The notes under the pieces were generated by a model. It was not told the origin of the DNA and did not search any database. It saw only the letters and a list, made by a program, of their open reading frames with translations. Positions 20,701 to 27,774 of a stretch of DNA of 27,774 nt are shown one piece after another (positions within the stretch are counted from its first letter, which is position 1; each line of letters starts with the position of its first letter). The DNA is taken from positions 1 to 27,774 of the forward strand of contig JAKCWW010007893.1 of NCBI GenBank assembly GCA_026260175.1. The letters run 5' to 3'. A program made the position numbers and the translations under genes. This stretch comes from Reticulitermes lucifugus (taxonomy: Eukaryota > Arthropoda > Insecta > Blattodea > Rhinotermitidae).

Positions 20701-22413
20701 GAGACCCAATGGAAATAACCACTTGGAAGACCTAGGCATAGATCTGAAGATAATATTAAAATGGATCGTCAAGAAGTGGGATGGGGAGGCATGAACTGGA
20801 TTGATCTTGCTCGAGATAGGGGCAGGTGGCGGGCGCTGTGAATGTGGTAATGAACTTCAGGTACCATAAAATGCTGGGAATTTCTTGACTAGCAGAGGAC
20901 CTGTTAACTTCTCAGGAAAGACTCTGCTCCATGGAGTTAGTTTAGTTAGTTTCTTTGTTAGTAGTTTCACTCAACAGATCCTCCACCATGGAACTAAGCG
21001 AAGGATGTAGAACATGCCATGATACAAACACAATACTTGTTTCAAATACAAAGACAAATCTGTAATAACTACCCATTTACAGCAGTACAGCAAATGAGAG
21101 TTTTTCATGTAACCATTTTCCATTTTTTCTTGCTTCTTTTTAAGACAATTCAGAACTTTCATTTGAGGTACATTCATGTACAGAATAGAATGACTGAGAC
21201 AATAGACACTCTTCTAAGTGCTAGATTAAATACTTTTATATCATGACTTAATCTGCTGATGGTTTGTGAAAGGTTATTCCAATAACTTGATTCCTGAATA
21301 TTAAACCCCTTTCTGATACTTGCTGCTCACCACATTCCTTGAGCTTGATGTTGTGCATACATGAATTAGTTTGAAATTTTTCCGTATCCGTAACAAACAG
21401 CACTAAGTGTAAGAATTCACTGGCAAGAAGAAGAATATTATTCTACTAATTTTATCTTTGATGTAAAATACCTTCTTGGTGTACACTGAATTTCCCCAGA
21501 AGATTACTCCATATGATATGATGGAATCAAAGTAAGCATTTTAAACTAAATTTAGATTTTCCATTTCATAAATGCTGTAACTGTTCTCATTGCATGGCAT
21601 GCATAACTTAAGTTTACAGATGACATACTCAACCCTCCTCCAATTTAAGTTAAAGTCAATTTGTACACCAAGAAATTTAGTTCTTCTTACTTCTTTAATT
21701 GTTTTGTCACCATATCCTACATCTAGAACAATGCATGTCTTGCTGTTAGTACAGAATGTCATGGAATCTATTTTGCCAAAATTTAACATAAGTTTGCTGG
21801 CTTTAAAGAATTTGTTCAAGTTACTGACAACACCATTCATGCAATCTTTACAATGCTCAATTACTGAACATGGAAGAATGAGCTGCAAAGAGTATAGCTT
21901 TTGATTGAGAGTTTACAGTCAGGAGCAATCCCTGATATATGACAAAGAGCTGACAACCAAGCACTGAAACCTAGGTGATGGTAAAGGCAATGTTCTCCCT
22001 GTGAAAGGCCATGAAGGCCCAGAGATGTAGAGGAACAGGTATACTCTTTCTTTAAGCTCAGTCCTAGATGGGGGTGTGTGGTTAATGCCATGCCCTAGCT
22101 GCTTAACCCCCCAAAAAGTTTAACAATTTAGCAATTTAACAATACTGCATGATATTGCAGCAACATGCATTTTATTACTAAGAGTACATAAAATTTCATG
22201 AGATGAAATTGGACACAGTTGTTTGTTATAAAATGAGAGCACCACTGCATGCTATTCTATCATTGTATATGCAGCCATACTAACATACGAAGCCCACATT
22301 ACCTCTGGCTCATCTTCGTAATCATTACACTCCGCTGATGTTACAGAGACTGGGGACGATTGGTCCTGTCCACTGACACCTCTCTCTGTCTCCAGTCTAC
22401 TCAGTGTTTCCAT
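16593..22413 (-). CDS. C2H2 zinc-finger protein with 12 fingers, three coding exons
   Basis: Exons 22413-22303, 18642-18494 and 17799-16593 join in frame (phases 0 and 2) to give 488 residues. Residues 1-145 carry no domain I recognise; they are acidic and rich in Ser, Asp, Asn and Gln (no ZAD, BTB or KRAB is visible). Residues 147-476 hold twelve consecutive C2H2 fingers, several joined by TGEKPF- or PEKPY-like linkers, as in nuclear sequence-specific DNA-binding proteins. Its target is unknown. Finger 6 (FKCDKCPKEYAVC) has an extra cysteine. The ATG at 22413 has G at -3 and +4. No in-frame stop was seen in the roughly 24 bases before it, so an earlier exon remains possible. The TAA stop overlaps a strong splice-donor sequence (see findings). 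Confidence 0.88.
17869..17908 (+). repeat. Dispersed repeat terminus, short copy
   Basis: GGTCTTCTGGGTTGTCATAC followed by GTGTAGTCTTGAAGGTAG resembles 11607 and 25197. It lies in the intron between zinc-finger exons 2 and 3. Confidence 0.4.
18215..18365 (+). mobile_element. Degenerate SINE-like sequence
   Basis: The segment has a weak B-box-like CAGGTTGAAATC followed by AGAGTAAGAG. It is too diverged to classify. It lies in the intron between zinc-finger exons 2 and 3. Confidence 0.25.
18494..18642 (-). CDS. Zinc-finger gene exon 2: acidic linker
   Basis: The exon is 149 nt, between a GGTTACAG acceptor and a GCAGA|GTAAGT donor, leaving phase 2. It begins VELDEITVRQEIVEVALD and ends in a Ser/Thr/Gln-rich stretch. 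The split codon GA|G joins in frame to exon 3, which is the main support for linking these exons. Confidence 0.78.
19177..19221. repeat. CTTA-type tetranucleotide microsatellite
   Basis: Imperfect repeats of TTAC/CTTA are interrupted by TTGC and TAAC variants. Confidence 0.85.
19460..19920 (+). mobile_element. Jockey/CR1-like LINE 3'-end remnant
   Basis: The plus strand translates to GIRLYNKVPDYIKKL followed by AFKRELRSFLL and YSVDEYKSF-stop, the usual end of a reverse-transcriptase ORF. An AT-rich 3' UTR ends in a run of AATAAA/TAAATAA motifs near 19900. It lies in CpG-depleted intergenic or intronic DNA, opposite in sense to the host zinc-finger gene. Confidence 0.65.
20504..20558. repeat. 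AT microsatellites
   Basis: A (TA)n run at 20504-20520 is followed by an (ATAAT)n array at about 20534-20558. Confidence 0.9.
20630..20945 (+). mobile_element. Non-LTR retrotransposon 3'-end remnant (family R)
   Basis: The translation contains RWAGHV-like start, GRPNGNNHLEDLG, and a final NAGNFLTS..LLHGVS segment, with stops. This C-terminal pattern follows the reverse transcriptase in common insect LINEs. Three other fragments in the window match it (4865-4935, 9890-10085, 14035-14245). Confidence 0.7.
21160..21925 (-). mobile_element. Reverse-transcriptase remnant of a Jockey-like LINE
   Basis: The minus strand 21888-21541 reads FKASKLMLNFGKIDSMTF, then RRTKFLGVQIDFNLNWRR, the conserved C-terminal part of LINE reverse transcriptases. 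Homology continues through frameshifts (SYGVIFWGNS, SGIKLLE) to about 21160. It has no intact ORF. It lies in zinc-finger intron 1, in the host-gene sense. Confidence 0.75.
22001..22118 (-). mobile_element. 5'-truncated SINE, family A
   Basis: The fragment keeps the 3' half of family A (CCTAGATGGGGGTG, CTAGCTGCTTAACC) in the same orientation as 13098-13382 and lacks the tRNA-like head. It lies in zinc-finger intron 1. Confidence 0.7.
22303..22413 (-). CDS. Zinc-finger gene exon 1: N-terminus
   Basis: The exon has 37 codons from ATG (22413-22411) to a CCAGAG|GTAATG donor in phase 0. The peptide is polar and acidic, ending in NDYEDEPE. The following intron (22302-18643) is about 3.7 kb and carries LINE and SINE remnants. 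Confidence 0.72.
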
Positions 22414-22429
22414 TACTCCCAGAAATAGA

Positions 22430-23480
22430 TTGCTACCGTATCAATAAATTGCTTTATGCCCCCCCACCCCACACACGCACGCAGAAATACATATTGACTC
22501 TCGCTAATTGGAAGTACTGTATTACTGCAACACAGAACTCAACAGTATAGAACCACAGGGATATAACACACTACACTAGTTTATGAGTTGTGTTTTATTT
22601 GTAGTATGTAGTTTATGTATTATATAGGCCTAATTCGGTACAGAAATTAATGTGTGCTATCCATCGACCATATACTAAATAAAACCACGTTTGCTTTTTA
22701 CGAACACTGGTAACCTCAAAACTTGATCCTAACCTCCAACCGGAAAGTACTTTTCCTTTGAATATTGCAGAATGTTACATTCATATGAACTCGTTTATTC
22801 TGTTAGCAGTACCCATAGGATTTTAAATAACCACCGCATTCCTACTCCACTTTCTTCCGCAGCCAATGCCATTTTCCATCACCGAAGCCACGTAAACTCC
22901 ATATACGTATGTTCGGATAAGTAAAAAAAAAATAATATTTTTACACCATATTTGAACCGTACAATCAGCTAGATAGGTGTAACGATCAAGGAATCGTATC
23001 ACTGAACTAAAGAATGTTAATGAGCAGGTCATGTAAGGGCGGAATACGCAAAATATTGCCGTACTTTCAGCATACGCTGCTACTGTCCCTTTGCTTGAGC
23101 ATGGGTTTTCACTCCGTGGATCGCTGAACCGTGAGCCTACCACATAAATGCCCCGAAGCGAATGTAGTGTAGGAGTTGCATTCTAGATAATCTGTTGGAG
23201 TTGCTGACTGTAAATCCACATGCCTTTTGTACTCTTGAACATAAACGGAACATCATGAAAAGGTTGGCTTTGCTCCCCGTGAAGATTAGTTGATCTCCCA
23301 ACAGGAAACAATTCAGAACAGCATTGAAACAGTTCCTTATGACTTACGCCTTATAGTCGGTTGCACAATTTATATTATTTGGAAATTATTGATTACGAGG
23401 ATTATTAGGCATGCCATGGGTGAGGCGGTTAGTTACCAGCCTTTCACTGCGGAGGTCCGGTTCGATCCCAGGCCAGTTGA
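22430..23480 (-). promoter_or_regulatory. CpG-retaining patch 5' of the zinc-finger gene, probable promoter zone
   Basis: CpG is clearly more frequent here (about two per 60 bases) than on either side. The patch begins just upstream of the zinc-finger ATG and ends before the hyaluronidase 3' region. It also contains a 106-codon minus frame (23143-22823) of unknown meaning and a SINE head. Confidence 0.35.
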
Positions 23481-23500
23481 AGTGGAATTTGTGATGTACA
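23410..23500 (+). mobile_element. tRNA-like SINE head
   Basis: The A-box-like GGCGGTTAGTTACCAGC and the B box GGTTCGATCCC (23459-23469) are spaced as in a tRNA, but the acceptor stem does not pair. It is probably a truncated SINE. Confidence 0.45.
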
Positions 23501-23724
23501 TTGGCTCTTCTTCCAGTAACAGAATTACAAAATAAGAACTCTGAAAATAACTTAAACACTCTGTATATAATAATTTATTGGCATAAAGTACACACATACA
23601 CATAATGTGAACTCTGTAGGCCTAACCTACAGCTGTGAAAACATAAGAGGTATCAACAACATTTCACACTCCAGCCTGCACAAATATACCCCTAGGTCAA
23701 GTCAGAAAATGTACATATATGTGT

Positions 23725-23754
23725 ACACACACACACACATATATATATATATAT
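23725..23754. repeat. Compound (AC)n(AT)n microsatellite
   Basis: About seven AC units run directly into about eight AT units. Confidence 0.9.
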
Positions 23755-24753
23755 TTAACTGCACATTGGTTACTGATTATTGTATGCTTTTCTACAGCTT
23801 TGCTTTTGATTAAGCATAACATTTTAGGCTGAGTATATTAATACAGTATTGTTGCATGCATTTCAGGGAAACAGATCATGGGAATATGATCTGCAGTGAA
23901 TGGTCTTGGCATAGAATCCTACTACAGTCTTTTGTTGGCATGTTGATGAAGTTCTGGGTTCCACCATGAGGTAATTTATTGGCAAGCTGAATAACTATCA
24001 GCTGCTCAAGGAGTATCATGTACCATGGTATGAGTCACCAAACTAACAAATTTCCTTCTCTGCAGGCAGGAGGGTTGTTTTGTGTGTCTGTTCTGTGTTA
24101 TCTGTTAGTGAGAGGAGAGGTGGAAATGAGATCATGCAAAGGCCTAATGGCACTGAAGTGGAGAGATATAACTGATATTTCTTAATGTTGTCTTCAAAAT
24201 ACAAAATGGCAGAAAAATAAACACAAAGAAGAAAAATACAGGCCAAAGGTGCAGATTTTAGATACATGAGATACAGTGAAACCCAAAATGTGTACTTAGA
24301 CTACAACAAAGCAATTGGAGGTGTTAATTGCCACAATTAGGTCTTGGCATGTATTCCTGTTATGTTGAAATTTTAAACAGGGTATTGAAAATAATTTTTA
24401 TATGAACGACAAAGCATTTTTCAATCACACATACACTGTATTTTGGAAAACAATGAAGCAATAGAGAGTTTATGAAAAATACTTTTTGAACTATAGACTG
24501 CAACATGCCAAAGAGCTCCTGTACTTGGTGATGCTGCCTGCTTGCAGTATGCATGGGAGATACACCACTGAGACTGCAGACCAAGACGTCCATCCATGCA
24601 CAGTACACATATACTATGCGGACAGCGCAACAGAACTGGCACTTCAATTTTAATCCAGTATAGTGCACATGAGTTGCATATGAAAGTCCATGGCCTGCAA
24701 ACATCAATTTTATAAGACCAAATTTCATTTTTCTTGACTCAACTACATTGGTA

Positions 24754-24963
24754 TCACAACAATGCATCAGGATCAGATGACAGAATGAGGCTGTCGGGAG
24801 TTCCAGTGGACAGCTCTTTTATTGTGGGGCCCAGCACAGAGTTGAGGTACTGCTTGAGGGCAGTGCACCTCTTCCGAGAGTTTGTATCATTTGCACTGCC
24901 CCAGAGTACTACAGCCCCTGCATTATACTGATGTACGATGGCCAGGGAGTTTCGCAAGTCCTC
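24754..24963 (-). CDS. Hyaluronidase last coding exon
   Basis: The acceptor is CTGCTTCAG and the exon enters in phase 0. It encodes [23 protein letters not shown] and a short tail ending at TGA (24756-24754). A minus-strand AATAAA is present at 23980-23975, about 0.8 kb into the presumed 3' UTR. Confidence 0.92.
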   Translation of the reverse strand, partial: EDLRNSLAIVHQYNAGAVVLWGSANDTNSRKRCTALKQYLNSVLGPTIKELSTGTPDSLILSSDPDALL

Positions 24964-27179
24964 CTGAAGCAGACAAAAGACTTCCATTGGTGAAGGTTAT
25001 AATCACATACCTACTTGCTAACTAACCCCATTTTCAAATGGTACACTCTGCTTTTACAAACAAAGCTCTCATGACTGAATTATAGCAGTGTAACCACAAC
25101 AGTCTGTAGACGACAAAATGTGGCTACAAAAATTTAAATGAAGTTGGCCTAAATGTTTCAAGTTTAGGTTTGACCTATTTCAGTCTTTCATGTTGCGGTC
25201 TTCTGGGTTATGCCATCATGTTGTAGTCTGGTAGGTGGGTAGGGATGTTTTTCACTTATGCTCTAAACAACAGTACATACCTATGACACTACAACATGAT
25301 GTCATAACCCACTGGACAACAATATGAATCTTCAGCACTGTGAAGGCTTCAGATCTTGTATATTCCTCTGCTGACAATGAAAGTTATGCCAAGGAATATC
25401 AGACTTCCTTGCTGGGATGAAGACTGTTCAGCTGAATGAGTGCTCTTTCCCTTCTCATCCAGAAACCTCCATTTTCCCTAACCGTACAACAGAAAATCTA
25501 TGTCAGTCAGGTGATGTCAGGCATCCTTGTAACCTGACACCCACTCTCTCTGAATCAGACACAAGAAAAAAGCCAACACTGCCTCTGAACAATAAGTTCT
25601 GTGGGGAACTGATGAGTTTACTTTCACCTGCATTGAGAGGTGGGCAGATATTACAAATTAACAATTATGTGTGTAAATATAACAACCATGAAATGTGCTG
25701 ATCTTTTAAAAACATTTTTACTGTTACTCTCATCACCACTGTATTGATACAACTGTAGACAGGAAATAAAAAACACACAATATTCATGAATCTGGACACC
25801 ATGACACCATTACCTGTGACAGTAACTTGCAAACATCACGATACCAATATCAGGCAAAACTACTGGCAAAATGCAGTAATTTCCATATAATGCGCACTGT
25901 CTCATTCATATGGAGCCAACCACAGACTGGACAACTCGAGCCTAGATTTCCTCACCTGTGACAGGAACTCATCAACATCATGGTACCGATACCAGACGTA
26001 AGCATTGATGGTTGGCTTGGTTACACGTAGTACATTCTGGGCTACTCGCACTGCCTCATTCATACGACCAATCATGAATTGGACATGCTCTTCAGGGGAC
26101 ATTCGCAGTTTGGACAGATACAAAGAGGGGAAGAGTGCCACACTGTTGTCAAACAGCCACTGAATCCTGCGACACAGGACAAGTTAAAGTCTCAGAAACA
26201 TTCTTTATTACAATTATGGGTATTGTAAGATCACAGGAAACTAAGGAAGTGGTCAATTCCTGTAAGTAATGATATTATGTTTGGATCTGTTAGGTTAGTT
26301 TCAATAAGTATCAAGAATGATTGTCATTTATAAAAAAACTAAAATGTCTGCACTTTGTGGCTTGGGGAATATAAACCTTGCACATAAACAAAGATAATTA
26401 AATTAATCCAAAAATCACCAGAACACACTGAATTCCAGAACTGATACAATACTTTAATTAACATTTTAATGCAAGATCTGCGGGACCCACAGCCATGACT
26501 ATGAACTATGAGCCGTTTTCTGACATGCAAAACAGTGTAGTCTGGTAATAATTTACCTCTGGTACAGAAAAATGTGGGGCACGCGGTGGCGCAGTTGGTT
26601 GAGGCACTGCGCTACAAGCTGAAAGGTCGTGGGTTCGATTCCCGATGGTGTCACTGGAATTTTTCATTGACATAATTTTTCCGGCCGCACTGTGGCCCTG
26701 GGGTTGACTCAGCCTCTAACAGAAGTGAGTACCAGGAATATTTCCTGGGGGGTAGAGGCAGTTGATGCTTAGGTCTGACAACCTTACCACCTTCATATGC
26801 CGACTGTCTAGAAATCTGGGAGCCTCAACCTCCTGGAACCCTAAGGGCCTGTCCAGGCCTGTAATGGGATAGCTTTACCTTACAAGAAAAATGTGGAATG
26901 TGTAGTTAACATTCCTACCAGGTAGCCTTTCAGTCAGGTAGGACAACTCTAAGGCATGTGGTGGGTACAAACAGAAACTACGATACTGCACATTCATACT
27001 CACTCATTGTTCTCATGCTGAACCTGCACTGGACAGTTTGGCTTCATGTTCTTTGGGGTGTAGTTGAAACAATAAGGGAATGCATAATATCCCCACTGAC
27101 CATAAGGGCGCATCTGTTTCAGTAGCTCAAGAGTCAACAACATGAAACCATGTGCTGCCTTCTCAAAGCGGCGTGTGGC
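24754..27179 (-). CDS. Hyaluronidase (glycoside hydrolase family 56), C-terminal 198 residues; 5' exons outside window
   Basis: Exons 27179-27004, 26166-25956 and 24963-24754 join in frame (phases 2 and 0). GH56 enzymes hydrolyse hyaluronan and related chondroitin; most are secreted or lysosomal. Fragment residues 29-37 (WGYYAFPYC) and 150-152 (WGS) are active-site landmarks. Relative to bee hyaluronidase, Tyr32 falls at the position of Tyr184, Cys37 and Cys49 at Cys189-Cys201, Trp150 at Trp301 and Cys162 at Cys313. The catalytic Asp/Glu pair should be encoded by an exon beyond the right edge and is not visible. An N-glycosylation sequon is at NDT (154). The protein ends soon after LGP and lacks the EGF-like C-terminal module of vertebrate enzymes, as is usual in arthropods. 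All three exons are open with good splice sites, so this looks like an intact gene. Confidence 0.92.
25197..25320. repeat. Foldback (inverted) repeat in a hyaluronidase intron
   Basis: The arm at 25204-25235 and the complement of 25280-25311 agree at about 27 of 32 positions, with a loop of about 44 bp. The left arm belongs to a dispersed family also present at 11607-11645 and 17869-17908 (GGTCTTCTGGGTTATG...). It may be a MITE-like element or two inverted termini. Confidence 0.7.
25814..25945 (-). pseudogene. Decayed tandem copy of the 3' half of the hyaluronidase middle exon
   Basis: The sequence aligns with the 3' part of exon 26166-25956 at an offset of about 142 bp. It keeps MNE.VR near the start, WYR.. 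near the end and the LSQ|GT donor, but has an in-frame TGA and several indels. It has no acceptor of its own, as expected if a partial tandem duplication copied the end of the exon plus its donor. Confidence 0.75.
25956..26166 (-). CDS. Hyaluronidase middle exon
   Basis: The acceptor is CCTGTGTCGCAG and the donor is TCACAG|GTGAGG, in phase 0. The exon begins [17 protein letters not shown], typical of GH56, and ends [16 protein letters not shown] decayed copy of its 3' half sits directly downstream at 25945-25814. Confidence 0.92.
26578..26884 (+). mobile_element. Full-length tRNA-derived SINE in a hyaluronidase intron, with target-site duplication
   Basis: A tRNA-like head has an A box (TGGCGCAGTTGG, 26587-26598) and a B box (GGGTTCGATTCCC, 26631-26643). 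A unique body and a short TTACCTTAC tail follow. The 12-bp direct repeat AGAAAAATGTGG flanks it at 26566-26577 and 26885-26896, marking retrotransposition. It is not a functional tRNA gene. Confidence 0.88.
27004..27179 (-). CDS. Hyaluronidase exon with the WGYY...PYC active-site motif
   Basis: The acceptor is CATCTTGCAG and the donor is AATGA|GTGAGT, leaving phase 2. The exon encodes [12 protein letters not shown], followed by the substrate-groove segment and the two cysteines of the short disulfide loop. It enters in phase 0 from an exon that lies beyond the right edge of the window. Confidence 0.92.
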
Positions 27180-27717
27180 CTGCAAGATGGAGTAAACTGT
27201 AACGGTGATCCTCAACATGACCACACACATGGATACCAATTATTAGGCACTTCAAATTATCTTTTTTAGCCCATTATGTCTTGATACTGCTTCCTGTGAT
27301 ACAATACTAACATTACTCTTAACTTGTATAACATGTCTCACTGACCAAATACCTTCTCCTTAGATATGAAACTGAGAGAAAGTCCAGGCTCCATAAAGTT
27401 GTTCATTTTTTAAATCACACAGTAGATGAAACAAAGTTTCCTTGTTATGTGGCCAGCCAAGCGCTGGATCAGAGATGAAGCCTTGTACTTTAAAAAGGCC
27501 AAGGATATGGTAATGTGTTGCCTAGTCAGGGCTACTGCCATTGGCGCACCCCATTGGGGGGGGGGGCTTCCGGGCTGCAACCCCCTCCAAAGCAAAATTA
27601 AAAAAAAAAGAGATTTTGTAGACACAATGATGTCAAGGGTTTTACGTGATTTACGCTTCAGCCTAAATCAGCCACGGAAATTGGCTGATGACTAGTACAT
27701 TGGAATATTGAAAAATA

Positions 27718-27774
27718 CGAGGTCTGTCCAAAAAGTATCCGACCTTGGGCCGGGAAAAAAAAGTTCTGTATCTG
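27718..27774 (+). mobile_element. Mariner-like terminal inverted repeat, cut by window end
   Basis: A TA dinucleotide (27716-27717) is followed by CGAGGTCTGTCCAAAAAGTA, the well-known start of many insect mariner elements. Only one end is visible, so whether a transposase follows is unknown. Confidence 0.7.

Noticed and set aside
24360..24767. 135-codon minus frame overlapping the hyaluronidase end
   Set aside because: It is in a different frame from the GH56 exon and lies mostly in presumed 3' UTR.
26578..26660. tRNA gene
   Set aside because: The A and B boxes are good, but the acceptor stem does not close, and a SINE body with a 12-bp target-site duplication surrounds it.
27426..27695. 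89-codon plus frame near the right edge
   Set aside because: It crosses a poly-G run and a poly-A run and has no recognisable domain.
1..27774. CRISPR array, prokaryotic operons, integrated virus
   Set aside because: No regularly spaced identical repeats, no ribosome-binding sites with packed ORFs, and no viral structural or polymerase motifs were seen beyond LINE reverse-transcriptase fossils.

Overview
This window looks like nuclear DNA from an insect. The coding sequence is split into short exons with GT..AG introns, intergenic DNA makes up most of the window, and decayed LINE fragments and tRNA-derived SINEs are frequent. A DAN/NBL1 cystine-knot gene (as far as I recall absent from Drosophila) together with the style of the repeats suggests a polyneopteran such as a cockroach, termite or stick insect. 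The species is an inference; I cannot fix it from the sequence.

All three recognisable protein genes are on the minus strand. (1) 7768-3932: a complete four-exon DAN/NBL1-type secreted cystine-knot protein (295 aa), whose splice phases all agree. (2) 22413-16593: a three-exon C2H2 zinc-finger protein (488 aa, 12 fingers, short acidic N-terminus). (3) 27179-24754: the last three coding exons (198 aa) of a GH56 hyaluronidase whose earlier exons lie beyond the right edge. The three genes share no obvious pathway. The first and third encode secreted proteins, and the second is a probable nuclear DNA-binding protein.

Layout: 1-1600 is AT-rich DNA with one SINE-like head. 1611-2759 holds a weak chain of phase-compatible possible exons of unknown identity. 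2938-3228 is a SINE. 3932-7768 is NBL1, with a seven-unit minisatellite in intron 2. 7.8-14.1 kb is CpG-rich intergenic DNA with a perfect CRE palindrome near the NBL1 5' end, several tRNA-like SINE heads and LINE remnants. 14.1-16.6 kb is CpG-poor and includes a perfect-looking 75-bp tandem duplication. 16.6-22.4 kb is the zinc-finger gene, with LINE fossils in intron 1. 22.4-23.5 kb is a second CpG-retaining patch, the likely promoter zone of the zinc-finger gene. 23.5-27.3 kb is the hyaluronidase 3' end, whose introns carry a decayed tandem copy of one exon, a foldback repeat and a SINE with perfect target-site duplications. A mariner-like terminal repeat starts 57 bases before the right edge.

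The observations most worth a second look are the dead tandem exon copy in the hyaluronidase gene, the gene-body-versus-intergenic CpG mosaic, the zinc-finger stop codon embedded in a consensus splice donor, the His-rich tail on the insect DAN protein, and the unassigned exon chain at 1.6-2.8 kb.
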